Positions 37,165-48,837 of a stretch of DNA of 64,000 nt are shown piece after piece. The stretch lies in contig NC_133387.1 of the NCBI RefSeq assembly GCF_047511655.1, positions 40,094,853 through 40,158,852 of the forward strand, read 5' to 3'. This DNA is from Castor canadensis. Taxonomy: Eukaryota > Chordata > Mammalia > Rodentia > Castoridae. The first letter of the stretch is position 1. Each line of letters begins with the position of its first letter. The position numbers and the translations under genes are program-made. The notes below the pieces were generated by a model. That model had not been told where the DNA came from. It saw only the letters and a program-made list of their open reading frames with translations, and made no database searches.

Positions 37165-38049
37165 TTATATCCTCTTTGTGGTCACATATTGTTTTAGTTT
37201 CTGCTTATCATGGAAGACTTTTATTGCTCCATCTATTTTGAATGATAGCTTTGCTGGGTAGAGTATCCTGGGGTTGAAGTTATTTTCATTCAGTGCCCGG
37301 AAGATCTCACCCCACGCTCTTCTTGCTTTTAATGTTTCTGTTGAGAAGTCTGCTGTGATTTTGATGGGTTTACCTTTGTATGTTACTTGTTTTTTCTCTC
37401 TTGCAGCCTTCAATATTCTTTCCTTAGTTTCTGAACTTGTTTTAATGATGATATGTCGTGGAGTAGTTCTATTTTGATCTGGTCTGTTTGGTGTCCTGGA
37501 GGCCTCTTGCATTTGTATGGGAATATCTTTCTCTAGATTTGGGAAATTTTCCATTATTATTTTGTTGAATATATTACGCATTCCCTTCGCTTGCACCTCT
37601 TCTCCTTCTTCGATGCCCATGATTCTCAAGTTTGGTCTTTTGATGGAGTCAGTGAGTTCTTGCATTTTCTTTTCACAGGTCTTGAGTTGTTTAATTAATA
37701 GTTCTTCTGTTTTTCCTTTAATTACCATTTCATCTTCAAGTTCTGAGATTCTGTCTTCTGTTTGTTCTATTCTGCTGGATTGGCCTTCCGTTTTGTTTTG
37801 CAGTTCTGTTTCGTTCTTTTTTCTGAGGTTTTCCATATCCTGGCTGTTTTCTTCTTTATTGTTGTCTATTTTTGTCCTGAGTTCATTTATCCATTTATTC
37901 ATTGTGTTCTCTCTTTCACTTTTGTGTTTATACAGTGCTTCTATGGTTTCCTTTATTTCTTCTTTTGCTTTTTCAAATTCTCTGTTTTTATTGTCTTGGA
38001 ATTTCTTGAGTGTCTCCTGTACATTTTGGTTGACCCTATCCAGTATCAT
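37165..38049 (-). CDS. L1 ORF1p-like open frame, 294 codons (mobile element, not a host gene)
   Basis: Encodes most of an L1 ORF1 protein, the RNA-binding nucleic-acid chaperone of the L1 ribonucleoprotein. An N-terminal coiled coil rich in Glu/Lys and heptads occupies roughly residues 1-135. The RRM-like core has RPNLRIMGIEEGEE (about 138-151) and IFNKIIMENFPN. The C-terminal domain has TPRHIIIKTSS, AAREKKQVTYKGKPIKITAD and PRILYPAKLSF. Upstream the same frame continues (TLQVLNENFIE) to a TAA at 38089-38091, so the N-terminus is broken by one stop. The last codons (Lys-Arg-Ile-stop) are read from the flanking direct repeat at 37165-37176, not from the insert. Probably not expressed as a functional protein. 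Confidence 0.85.
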   Translation of the reverse strand: MILDRVNQNVQETLKKFQDNKNREFEKAKEEIKETIEALYKHKSERENTMNKWINELRTKIDNNKEENSQDMENLRKKNETELQNKTEGQSSRIEQTEDRISELEDEMVIKGKTEELLIKQLKTCEKKMQELTDSIKRPNLRIMGIEEGEEVQAKGMRNIFNKIIMENFPNLEKDIPIQMQEASRTPNRPDQNRTTPRHIIIKTSSETKERILKAAREKKQVTYKGKPIKITADFSTETLKARRAWGEIFRALNENNFNPRILYPAKLSFKIDGAIKVFHDKQKLKQYVTTKRI

Positions 38050-38119
38050 CTCTATAAAATTCTCATTGAGTACTTGTAGTGTCTTCTTTTAAATTATTCT
38101 TGTAGGCTTCATTGGGTCC
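37177..38119 (-). mobile_element. L1 ORF1-only fragment with 15-bp direct repeats and no poly(A)
   Basis: 943 bp that interrupt the endonuclease region of the older L1. The older L1 sequence TTGTTATATCCTCTT is repeated on both sides (37162-37176 and 38120-38134) like a target-site duplication. The insert contains ORF1 only, truncated at both ends, without 3'UTR or A tract. It is much better preserved than the surrounding L1. Confidence 0.8.
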
Positions 38120-39039
38120 TTGTTATATCCTCTTGACATATTATTCCTTTCATCAATATGAAGTGACCTCATTGTCTCTTTTAATTTTGGCTTGAGTTCT
38201 GCTTTCTCAGATAAGAATATGGCTACCCCTGCTTCATTTCAGGTTTCATTTATTTGGAATACCTTTTTTGATCCTTTCATTTTTAGGCTGTGTTTATTCT
38301 TGTACATAAGGTGCATTACTTGAAGGCAGCAAGGATTGGGTCGTGTGTTTTAATCCAATATCCCAGTGTGTGTTTTTTAATTGGAACAATGAGACTGCAA
38401 ACATTCACAGTTATTATTGAAAGGTATGGACTAATAATATCTATAATTTTGTTGTTTTTATAGTGTTTGATTTTTTTCTAATCCTCATTTGCTTGTCTAC
38501 TCTTCTAGTGAGAATTAATCTTTCCTGTATTTTTCATGGTTGTATTTATCTTCCTTTTTCATTTGTAGGATTCCCTTCAGTAATTCTATGCTGGCTTAGT
38601 TTGTCATGGAAGGTTTTTATTTATCCTTCAATTATGAAATAGCTTTACTGGATGCAGTAATCTAAGTTAGCAGCCCTCCTGGGTTTTAGATTTTCTGTTG
38701 AGAAATTGCAGTTTTTCTGATGGGTTTGCCTTTATATGTGACGTGGTGCTGCTCTCTTGTAGTTTTTAATATTCTTTCTTTATCCTATATACTTAATGTT
38801 CTAGCTGTAAATAACATTTCTAAAAGCCTCCTGGATGTCCATCTCTTTCCCAAGATTTGGGAAATTTTCTGCTATTATTTTATTGAATTTGTTTCCTATG
38901 CCTTTAGATCTTACCTCTTCTTCTATGCCCATATTTATAAGTTTGGTTTTTTATTGGTGTCCTATGGTCTTACATGTTCTATTCATATTTTCTTAATTTT
39001 TTTTCTCTAGTATTGTCTTATCTTCAAGCCCTGATTTGT

Positions 39040-39118
39040 TTACTTGCAGTGTTGGGGATTGAATCTGGAGCCTTACACATGCCAAGCAAGCACTTCTGTA
39101 TCTCTGAGTTACATCCCC
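39040..39118 (-). mobile_element. ID-like SINE, minus strand
   Basis: GTTGGGGATTGAATCTGGAG, CATGCCAAGCAAGCACTTCT and GAGTTACATCCCCACC are the reverse of an ID element. Inserted in L1 ORF1 sequence. Confidence 0.8.
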
Positions 39119-39934
39119 ACCATGAAGCCTTAATATTTGTCTTTAACTTAATCCAGTCTGTTGGTGGGGCTTTCAACTGAATTTTTTATTTTACTTATTG
39201 AGTTTTTCATTTCTAAAATTTCCATTTGATTTTTTCCGAATTTCTGTTTATTGAATTCCTCTTTCACGTCCTGCATTGTGTTCCCTATTTTATTCATTGG
39301 TTTATTTCCATTCTCCTTGAATTCATTCTGGTATTTATTTGTGTCCTCTTTGGTGTAGTTTAGGGTTCCTATGGTAGACTTGAGTTTGGCACTGTAACAG
39401 AACTGTTCTTGGGCATTAGTAAGAGCAAAAATGGATAGATTCTTAACTCATTTCATTATACTTGATTTTTACAATGGCACTTGAAAAATAATAAAAATTA
39501 ATGACAAATTATTAAAAATATACCTGTCTTTTAAAATTAGTGAATTGCTATTTAGTCTTTCCTTGTTCTCATCTTTTCATAGACATCTTTTTATATCTCT
39601 TTCTTCTTTAGTTGTGACATATTTTTGAAGGTGAGTTTAGTCAGTAATTATGGTAATATCTTGATAAGTGACCAAGATTCCAGATAATTTGGTTCATTTA
39701 TTTCCATATTCAACTTGTTTTGGTAAGTTGGCATCAGTCATGTTTAAAATTATAAATTAGACTTTTGTAGTGAGGGTTTAAAAATGTAAATGTAAAGGAA
39801 GTATAGGAAATACAAATCCATTAATGTGAACTTTGTTCTAGAATTTTGTAAGAGAATCAGATCATTTTATGTTTTTTGACTAGGCAGAGCTTTAAGTTGA
39901 TTTTACAACTATGTATTTGAAGAAACATTTGCTG

Positions 39935-40110
39935 ATTCCTTCTCTTGCTAGGCAGACACTCTTACTATTTAAGCCACAACCCCAGCCTTTTTTACTTTGG
40001 TTAGTTTTTCATATAGGGTATTATGGTTTTGCTCAGATGGGCCTCACATTGCAGTTCTTCTGTTTCTACCTCCCAAATAGCTGGAATTACAGGGTTGCAC
40101 ACACTCAGGC
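39935..40110 (-). mobile_element. Composite SINE, minus strand
   Basis: tRNA-like end (GCTAGGCAGACACTCTTACT, AAGCCACAACCCCAGCC) followed by reversed B1-like sequence (CTACCTCCCAAATAGCTGGA, ATTACAGGGTTGC). Confidence 0.75.
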
Positions 40111-40129
40111 CATAAAAAATGAAGTTGTC

Positions 40130-40252
40130 AAGAAGTTTGGTATGGTGGGATGGGCCTATAACCCCAGCACTTGGGAGGCTGAGGCCGGGGGAATCCTGAG
40201 TTCAAAGACAGTCTGAGCTACATAGTGATACCCTGTCTTAAAAAAACACATA
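40130..40252 (+). mobile_element. B1-like SINE, plus strand
   Basis: TATGGTGGGATGGGCCTATA, ACCCCAGCACTTGGGAGGCT, GAGTTCAAAGACAGTCTGAG and a short A tail: an intact 7SL-derived monomer. Confidence 0.9.
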
Positions 40253-42490
40253 ATCACAGTTGTTTGCAATTATTTTCAATTGAATATGCCTACAAGCAAA
40301 ACTTTGAATCCTTTCCTAAAACATCTGTGGAGCTGACAGTAAGCCTTAACTTTGTGTAAAAAAGCATTTAAAGACAAGTTTTTTGAGTGAAAAACCAGAG
40401 GTCATCTAAAAACCTGTAGGGATAAGGCAGTTGGTCTTTATATATTTATGATTATGTTTTTATCTTATAGGTAGTGGATAATTACAGAGTAAATCGAGTT
40501 TCAAAATAAACAGTGACATGGTAAGGACTCTAAGAATTTATAATAGATACCTTTAGTGTCACACATAACATACCCTTGGTTCTCAGTCTTGACTGAGCTC
40601 AGTTACCAGCCTTGACAGAGTGCCACTTTAAATGTGGCCTGGTGCTTTCTTTTCTGTTCTAATGGATGTCTCGTCGTTCATTGCCAGCTAGAACCCTGGT
40701 AGTTAAAAGCTCCAGCTTCCCATTCTTTACGTGTATAATTCCAGAAGAATTGTGTATATTTCTCAGTTACCCTCAGCAGCATCTTTAATAGCACACCCTC
40801 GTAATACTAGCTTTTTCTCTTTCCTTGTCTTTCTACCCACTTCCTCACGCTTATTGTTTAGTGTTCTCTCACAAATAAACTGTTCTTATCCAGGCCTTTG
40901 TCTTAAGTTGTACCTTCTGAAGAATATAAACTTAAGTCTTGCAGGAAGGAAATCAGTTTGCATTAAACATAGCTTTTCTGAAAGATGGAGCTTTTGTATG
41001 AATGACTTGTATTTGCAGCATGTGCACTGTATTTTTGTATTTATTATGTGCGGACTACATAGGGCAATGAAACAAGTTCATATAGACGGTCTTCTAAATT
41101 GAAGGTAATAACTTCAACAAAAGATAAAGCCCCTTTAAAATTAATACTGTATTTTTTTAAACCATTTAGTATCAAATCTGATAGGTAAAGTCAGGAATAG
41201 TGTTATGAACCACCATAGGTTTATGAATGGATCTTTAATTAAAATATGGTTCTGAAGACTTCCTATAGTTCTAATTACAGAGTTGATAAATAGCTACATC
41301 TGAAAGCTGTTGATAAAACTGAGGAATTCTTATTTGAGAATTTAAAAAAAAAATTGCTTGTTTTTAATGGACACAATGCCATTCTGCTGTATAACAAATT
41401 GAGAGCTCTGCCACTACACAAATATTAGTGTTTAATAAAAATATTGGTGTATAAGTGCATAACACCCCCTCCCATAAACTTTTTATCTACTTAAGGTTTA
41501 AAATCAGTATTCAGCCTGAGATTTAGACTGATACCACAGCCATTTGAACTGAACAGCCTAACTCCTTCCTCTCTCTTTTTTTTTTTTAAACTTGTTCAAA
41601 CAAGAGGGCTAATAGTTGTTTTTTAGTACCTATTATACTGTAAGCCTAAAACAGTCAGTAAATGAAAGTTTTTCAAGGTTGAATAGGTGTGTTGATTGTT
41701 ACATTTGAATTATTGTAATTCTGTTTCTATTTTTAAATAAGACTTAAATGCAGGAATTCAACAGTCTTGCTTGGAGAAGGAGCTTTAATATAATTATCCC
41801 CACAGTTGACTGTTCTATTTATATTTTTAAGTTTATTCTGTCACCAGATAATTGCCTGCATTTGGACATGGGGCAAGAGAACTTAATTCTTACTCCTAAG
41901 GACAATTGAGTGAAGCCACCCTGATAATTTTTGCTTGTTCTTTATCTTTAAAGCTCTGTTAATGGCCTTATTGTCCAAACCATTCTCCAGTCTTTCTTTA
42001 ACAGTTTTCACAGTAATGTTTCAAATTTCATCTTAAATCTAATGACTGATTTAATTTTTTTAAAAAGGTAGTAGCTGGATAGACAGTGTACTCATCTTAT
42101 AATTTGAATTTCAAACATTTTTTAAAGCACAAAAGTTTGGAAAAGCTTATACTTTCTTCCAAGGGAACTTCTTGCTCTAGGGTTACATTTTTTTTTTAAA
42201 TATGGTATGTTTAGAGTAAGTTCAAGTGTATAAATAAAAGTTAATTTACATTATCATCTCACCATCAAATCCCTTTTTTAATATAGGGAACTGATAGTAT
42301 GTAGAGATCTAAGACAAAGGCAGTCAAGAACCATACTAATAATGATTCTGCTCTTCTCCTGCAAGCAGGAAAATTAATGCTGAAATGCCCAGCCATGATT
42401 GTCCCCTATCAGCATACCTTTGGTTTATTAACTGATAACTCATATATCCATATCTTACCAGTTACGTTTATCTTGTAAATCCCATCTGTT
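40253..42490. other. Intron 1 DNA without recognisable features
   Basis: AT-rich. No repeat family or exon recognised. Confidence 0.4.
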
Positions 42491-42503
42491 TAAAATGGTA
42501 AAA

Positions 42504-44251
42504 TTTGAGGTCAGCCAGGCTCAAAAGACCAAAAATCGTATGTTCTCCCTCATATGCAGACTTTAGATCTCGGGCAAGTGAAGCAATGTTGTTGGACTCA
42601 GATCACAAGAAAAGGGGAGAGCACGTAAGGAAGATAAAGGAATAGGCAGAAAACCAAAAACATGAAAGCATTTGACATCCCCACTCCAAAGGAACTAATA
42701 CAGAAACCTTAAAACGACAGGTTATCACTAGCAGAGGATCAGGAACCAATGTAAAGATCAGTTAGAGTTGAATCAACATGGGACATAACACATGGCTACA
42801 TGAGAGCAATAGTAGGACTCTCTCTGAATAGCTATCCTTAACTCAACTAGCAAAAATGCTTTGTCTTACTTATTATGCTTATGTCTTCAACAAAATCAGT
42901 CACAAGGGCAGAACAGGACCTGCCTGAAACTGAGGAGGGGAAGGGAGGAAGGGTGGGGGAGGGGGGTAGGGTGGAGAAATGACCCAAGCAATGTATGCAC
43001 ATAATAAAAAACAAAATAAAATAAATAAAATGTAAAAACATTAAATTAAAATTAAATGGTAAAATTTGATGACAGCTATTTTAACAGGAGTGAGATGGAA
43101 TCTTAAAGTGGTTTTAATTTGCATTTCCTTTATGGCCAGGGATGGTGAGCATTTTTTCATGTGTTTTTTTTTGCCATTTGGACTTCTTCCTTTGAAAAAG
43201 TTCCGTTTAGTTCAGTTGCCCACTTTTTTACCGGTTCATTGATTTGGGGGGAGTTTAATTTTTTGAGCTCACTGTATATTCTGGTTACCAGTCCCTTGTC
43301 TGCTATTTAGCTAGCAAATATTTTCTCCCACTCTGTGGGTGGTCTCTTCAATTTAGAGACCATTTCTTCTGTTGTGCAGAAGTTTCTTAATTTCACTAAT
43401 CCCATTTGTCTGTCCATTCTCTTCCTTGCTGGGCTGCTTGAGTTCTACCGAGGAAGTCCTTTCCTATACCTATTGCTTCCAGAGTATTCCTTGCTCTTTC
43501 CTGTCTAACTGCAAAGTTTCAGGTCTGATATTAAGATCCTTAATCCATTTTCAGTTGATACTAGTACAGGGTGATCAGCATGGATCTAGTTTCAGTTTTT
43601 TTCAGGTACATAACCACTTTTCTTAGCAACATTTGTCGAAAAGGCTGTTTTTGGTGCCTTTGTCAAAAATGAGGTAGGCATAGCTGTGTGGCTTCATGTC
43701 TGGGTCCTCTATTCTGTTCCACTGGTCTTTATATCTGTTTTTGTGCCAGTACCACGCTGTTTTTATTGCTGTGGCTCTGTAGTATAATTTGAAGTCAGAT
43801 ATATGATACCTCCAACATTTCTTTTTGCTCAGGGTTGCCTCGGCTATTCATGGTCCTTTGTGTTTCCAAGTTAACTTTAGAGTAGATTTTTCAGTCTCTG
43901 TGATGAATGTCATTGTGATTTTGATGAAATTGCGTTGAACATGTAGATTGCTTTTGGTAGTATAGCTATTTTTACGATGTTGATTCTGCCAATCCATGAG
44001 CATGGGAGATCTTTCCACCTTCTGTAGTCATCCAGGATGTCTTTCTTCAGTGTTTTGTAGTTCTCCTGTAGAGGTCATTTACATCCTTTGTTAAGTTTAT
44101 TCCTAGGTTATTTGATTTTTTTTGATGCTATTGTAAATGGAGGGTGTGGGGTGGCCCAAACAATGTATACACATGTGAGTAAGTGTAAAAATGATAAAAT
44201 AAAATATAAAAAAATAAATTTTTACTTCAGTTTTTTTCTAAAAAATAAGTA
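42504..44251 (+). mobile_element. Twin-primed (5'-inverted) L1 carrying a nested L1
   Basis: The outer direct repeat TAAAATGGTAAAA is at 42491-42503 and 44252-44264. Between them, about 43065-44145 is L1 ORF2 in reverse orientation. From about 44145 the strand switches to a plus-sense L1 3' end (GGCCCAAACAATGTATACAC) with an A-rich tail. Inverted 5' part plus sense 3' part is the signature of twin priming. A second L1 is nested at the left edge. Confidence 0.8.
42509..43053 (+). mobile_element. Young 5'-truncated L1, plus strand, with 16-bp TSD, nested
   Basis: 545 bp of ORF2 tail/3'UTR ending CAATGTATGCACATAATAAA with an A-rich tail. The exact duplication AAATGGTAAAATTTGA is at 42493-42508 and 43054-43069. 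It is the sense counterpart of the minus-strand copies at 16.3, 48.3 and 56.8 kb. Confidence 0.92.
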
Positions 44252-44434
44252 AAATGGTAAAAGTTATTTGGTCAGCAAATCATCATAATTAAAATGATAT
44301 ATCCATTTATACAAAGGAGCTTTTAAAATGTTTAAAACTTCAAGTTTTACTTCATGATTTTTCTTGTGCCTATTTAACTATTTTAGATTCTGCTAGAATT
44401 AGATTTCACATGTTTTTAAGTGAAGTTAACTTAA

Positions 44435-44599
<165 letters not shown>

Positions 44600-44944
44600 T
44601 GAGTTTTTTATGAACTGATATTTTTGGTTTGTAATCAACTGTTTAAAAACTCTTAAATCTAATGCTGCATGTAATTAACTGTACCAAAATAGAAAACTAA
44701 AATATTTTAAAACAGATGTTGTATTATAACAAGCTCTTTTTCCCTCTTATTTCACTTTTTTTAGGTTTATTTCATCTTTTTTTAAAATCAAAATGTTTTC
44801 GTTTGATATAACCATTAATTTTCTGTTTTAAAAATACAGCTTTAATTACATTTAATACATTTAAATGTTAGTACATTTAAAATATAAGCACTATAATACT
44901 TGACTCATCCATAGAAATTATAGAAATTTCTTTAGATAATTGTA

Positions 44945-45150
44945 TTTGGATTTACATAAAAGTACATAAGGGAAGGGTGAATATGGTGATGTATTTTTTA
45001 TTCATATATGAAAATAAAAGAATGAAACCTATTGAAATTTTTCTAAGAAGGGAGAGAGGGGAATAAAGAGTAAGATATACTGTATGCACATATACAAATA
45101 CTACATTGCATCCCCCTGTTACAGCTAATATATTGATAATAAAATTTTTA
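44945..45150 (+). mobile_element. Short L1 3' end, plus strand
   Basis: GGGAAGGGTGAATATGGTGA, GAATGAAACCTATTGAAATT and an A/T-rich end with AATAAAATTTTTAAAA. Resembles the element at 6666-6826. Confidence 0.65.
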
Positions 45151-45294
45151 AAATGTTTATTACTTCCAGTTTATATTTCTTTTAATTATCTTTTATTCAT
45201 AATTTGTTTTATTATTTTTAAATTAAGTAATATTGCATTTAATTCATTCAACAAATAATTCAGAGAAAAATTTGTATTTAACTTAGTCCTTGTG

Positions 45295-45630
45295 TTAACC
45301 TTCTATCACTATAAAAAATACTGTACTTAGAAAGAGAAAAGGCTTATTTTGTCTCTCAGTTTTAGTGGTTCCAATCCATTTTTGATTGCTTCCAATGCTA
45401 TTGATTCTATGGTGTGATAACATACTATGTTGGGGAATATGTGGCTGAGTAAAACTGCTCACCTCATGGCCAAGGAGCAAAAAAGAGAATTAAGATACTG
45501 ATGTCCCATAATCTTTATCAAGGGCATGGCCCCAGTGACTTAAAGACCTACTGCTAGGCCCTCCTTCTTAAAGGTTCCACAACCTTCCAATCACACCACA
45601 CTGGGAACTAAGCTTTTAATTCATGGCCCC
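45295..45630 (+). mobile_element. Rodent LTR-like repeat (family not assigned)
   Basis: CCTTCTATCACTATAAAAAA, GCTCACCTCATGGCCAAGGA, GGCCCCAGTGACTTAAAGAC and CCAATCACACCACACTGGG follow the layout of a high-copy rodent LTR-like sequence known from memory. Assignment to a named family is uncertain. Confidence 0.5.
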
Positions 45631-45631
45631 A

Positions 45632-45740
45632 AAGGAGAATGATGGAGAGGTGAATTCAACTATGAAATATTGTAAGAACTTTTTAAATGTCACAATGTAC
45701 CCCTAGTACAATAATAAAAACAAATTTAAAAAAGAAAAAA
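45632..45740 (+). mobile_element. Very short L1 3' end, plus strand
   Basis: GGAGAATGATGGAGAGGTGA, then TGTCACAATGTACCCCTAGT and an A-rich tail. Same 3' end type as 6666-6826. Confidence 0.6.
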
Positions 45741-45774
45741 GACTCAAATTATAGCAGTTCCTTTATTTACTCAT

Positions 45775-46295
45775 TTAATAAGTGTATTTAGCAGCTGTGT
45801 ACTTTGTACCAATCACATTGTAGGCACTGGGAATACAAACTCAAACAGACAAAATTCCTGCTCTCATGAAGCTTACATGCCAGTATGGATGAGAGGGAAA
45901 AAAAACCTGTTAATTAAAACATAAATAAAATTATATTATGTCAGATAATGCTAAGTGCCATGAGAAAAATAAAGCAAAAAAAAACTATAAAACAATTTTA
46001 AGTGAGGTAAAGAGAGAAAAGCCTTTCTGAAATATGTATCGTTTCAGAAAGAAAGAAGTCAGAGAGTAAAATAGCCCAAGAAGTCCACAGGCCTTGAAGT
46101 GGAAGCATGCTGGCATGTTTCAAAAACATGATGGAGACCAGTATGGCTAGAGCAGAATGGGAGGGGGAGAGTAGTGAAAATAAATTTATCAACAACTAGA
46201 TTTTGTAGGATCTTGTGACCATTGTAAAGACATTGGCTTTTATTCTGAGTGAGCAAGGAAGCCATTGGATGTTTTGACAAAAGTAATGACAAAAT
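45775..46295 (+). mobile_element. Third copy of the unassigned ancient repeat
   Basis: CACTGGGAATACAAACTC, CCTGCTCTCATGAAGCTTAC, AGACCAGTATGGCTAGAGCA and AGGAAGCCATTGGATGTTTT fit the left and middle part of the repeat also seen at 10-13 kb. Confidence 0.6.
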
Positions 46296-46299
46296 TTTA

Positions 46300-47184
46300 T
46301 TAACCTTTTAGAATGTGTCAAAAATTCTTAAAAATTGCTTTGTTGTATCTGTACCATAGGAAGAGCACACTAAGTAAAGAAAGCAGTTCGAAAATTGCTG
46401 TAATAACCAAGGCATAAAACTCTAGTTAAACTGTTTTCTTGGTGTGAGATACAGCACAGTGTACTAGGATTAATTAATGTTCAGATAAATATAATGACTC
46501 AATAAGGGCCAAGAGTAATGATGTAATATATATGTGATGATTGTGATGACATGTAAGAAGGCAGTTGAAAACAAGGTGAGTGAGAGCATGAGGAAGTGAT
46601 AACAGTGAGTTGTGGAGTCAAAGAATTGTGGACTTGGGAAACTAAAGGAGGGAGCCAAAAAAAAAAAAGGAAACAGGATGCTTGGAATTAAATGTTTGGC
46701 TTTATTTGCTTAGTTCTAGAGAGAAAATGGTTAGAAGTCTGACTGTTCTACAGATTATACAGTTTCTCCCTCAAGCTTTAGTAGTAAAGCTACTACTACT
46801 AAACCAAATACTTCCCTTGTAACATAAAGTAATAATGTAATCCAGTCAGGAAACTAGGACTATCACTTATTCTTGACTTTTAGCAGAGGTGTTTTTAAGT
46901 TAATATTCCAACTCAGCAGGCGAGCCCTCAAAATTTTTTTTTTATCAGAAGGCAGATACATATAGTTATCATAATAAGCAACAAGATCAGAGTAGTAAAC
47001 TTTATTTCTTAAATGGAATGTGGAATTTTTACAGGAGCATTTGTTTCTACTTTCTACTTGTGCAATGAATCTTCTTGTAAACACTATTTCTTTGCAATTT
47101 GTCCTTTTTTAAGAGTTATTGTATCTGCATGTCTTCTGAAAGAGGTCATTTTTAGGTCAAACTCCTGAAAAAGGTATATAGTTC
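46300..47184. other. Intron 2 DNA without recognisable features
   Basis: Nothing recognised. Confidence 0.4.
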
Positions 47185-47189
47185 TGTGT

Positions 47190-47239
<50 letters not shown>

Positions 47240-47240
47240 A
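47185..47240 (+). repeat. (TG)n microsatellite
   Basis: About 55 bp of TG with two TATG interruptions, directly upstream of a SINE. Confidence 0.95.
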
Positions 47241-47242
47241 TT

Positions 47243-47430
47243 GAGCTGGGCATGGTGTTACATGCCTATAATCCCAGCACTTGGGAGGCAGAGGCAGAAG
47301 TATTGTGAATTTGAGGCCAACCTGGACAAAGTCTTCAAGACTCTGTTTCAAAAACAAAATGTCTCAGAGCATGGCTGAAGTGGTAGAGAGCTTTCATGTG
47401 GCAGGCCCTGGGTTTAGTTCTCTTATATGT
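47243..47430 (+). mobile_element. Composite B1 + tRNA SINE, plus strand
   Basis: B1-like part (GAGCTGGGCATGGTGTTACA, CCCAGCACTTGGGAGGCAGA, GAGGCCAACCTGGAC), then tRNA-like part (GCATGGCTGAAGTGGTAGAG, GGCAGGCCCTGGGTTTAG). Confidence 0.85.
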
Positions 47431-48258
47431 GTGTACTAGAGCAGTGTTGGAGTTGGATTATCTATTTAGACAGTTTCAATTCATTTCTGGTTTCAAAAAC
47501 TTTGACAGTGAGTGAATTTTGTTCTGTGTTAATTAGAGGAGAAACCCTCTTGCAGAACATTGGGATGTAAACCCAAGAAAAACTGCAGGGATCTTTTAAT
47601 GTCCCATTCCCAGCCTCCTGTGCTGCCACTACCTTCACATACTTGTAAAACCACCTCTGGGAGGGAATCAGGAAGCGAATGGGGAGAAGAATCTTTCTGT
47701 GTTTTTTATAGATTCCTATTTGTCATATTAGTTAACAATCCTTTAAAAGCTCTGCTGGTTTCAGCAGAGTTCCACTATGTGAAAGGCTTACTCTTTTCTA
47801 CTCAGTACCATTCAACAAATGCCCTCAGTGACTATGATCTCTTCTCATTTAGGAAAGGATTGTCCTGTGAAGTTTCATTCCTTTGGACCACTTTGCATCC
47901 TCAGTTCTTTTTATTTCTTTTTAATACATTGTTTTTTAGATTGTATACTATGTTTTTACTAGTTGCAGAAGAAGTAAGGGACTATTGTAATTAACCATAT
48001 CCTAATCTGAAATAGCTTTGTGTCTTACATTGAAGATTTATCTGATTTTTCTCTGCTGGGGCCATGTAACTACTTCTTCAATCTCATTTATTTCTTATAA
48101 ACTGAAATTGGTTGTGAAGTGTTGTTGTAGGTCAGATATTTTTGCAAAAGTGAATAAATCTATCACACAAAACTCTACTTCATATAGCATATGCATAGGT
48201 AATTCATTGAATCTAATTACCAATTGTAATTGGTATGAAATAGTTGATTATAATTTAT
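47431..48258. other. Intron 2 DNA without recognised repeats
   Basis: A stretch that looks free of known repeats. A + strand open frame of 144 codons at 47560-47994 shows no recognisable domain and is not called. Confidence 0.4.
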
Positions 48259-48274
48259 GACAAGTGAGGCTTTT

Positions 48275-48603
48275 TTTTCATTCATTTTTTATTTTTTTTT
48301 CTTTTATTCATATGTGCATACAATGTTTGGGTCATTTCTCACCCCCTCCCTTTCCCCCACCCCCTCTATCTGCCCCCCCACCCCCTAGCTACCAGGCAGA
48401 AACTATTTTGCCCTTACCTCTAGTTTTGTTGAAGAGAGAGTATAAGCACTAATAGGAAGGACCAAGGGTTTTTGTTAATTGAGATAAGAATAGGTATACA
48501 GGGAGTTTACTTGCATTGATTTCCTGTACATATGTGTTACATTCTAAATTAATTCTTCCCCAGTTAACCTTTTCTGTAGTTCCTGGTCCCCTTCTCCTAT
48601 TGG
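48275..48603 (-). mobile_element. 5'-truncated young L1, minus strand, with 16-bp TSD
   Basis: 329 bp: T-rich tail, CATATGTGCATACAATGTTT, a C-rich stretch, AACTATTTTGCCCTTACC, ending CCCCTTCTCCTATTGG. The duplication GACAAGTGAGGCTTTT is at 48259-48274 and 48604-48619; its T-end is ambiguous by a few bases. Confidence 0.92.
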
Positions 48604-48837
48604 GACAAGTGAGGCTTTTACAATTCCATATTTAACCAGTGGTAGCCAGTCAAGGCTGGCTTCTGTGTTCTGGCATTACCTTTGAGCATTTTCTTTGTAT
48701 CCAGTATAAAATGAATCTTTACTTTTCTTGCCTAAAACTTATAGTTAAACCATTTTTTCAGGGAGTCCTATTTTCTTTTAGTGGGGAGTAGCATTTGAAA
48801 ATAAGATCTGGGCACTAGATATAATGCTAGGTATCTT

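Larger units (their letters stand above)
32990..39400 (-). mobile_element. Long old L1, minus strand, split by later insertions
   Basis: Reading from low to high coordinates gives L1 backwards: 3'UTR and ORF2 end (about 32990-34200), the reverse-transcriptase region (about 34200-36400), the endonuclease region (about 36900-38450, e.g. CCACTATTATGTGTTGAGG and GAATATGGCTACCCCTGCTT), and ORF1 (about 38580-39400). It is heavily mutated. Later arrivals break it: SINEs at 33565-33682, 34010-34125, 35018-35146, 35313-35426, 35436-35548 and 39040-39118, and an ORF1-only L1 piece at 37177-38119. It also holds a small direct duplication of GGTCTTACATTAA near 34220-34246. Confidence 0.85.

Noticed and set aside
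37517..38092. 191-codon plus-strand frame rich in Ser/Phe/Leu
   Set aside because: Antisense shadow of the L1 ORF1 frame.
47560..47994. 144-codon plus-strand open frame in intron 2
   Set aside because: No recognisable motif, AT-rich second half with hydrophobic Phe/Leu bias, no splice-site pair joining it to SAMTOR. Length is within chance for this many frames.
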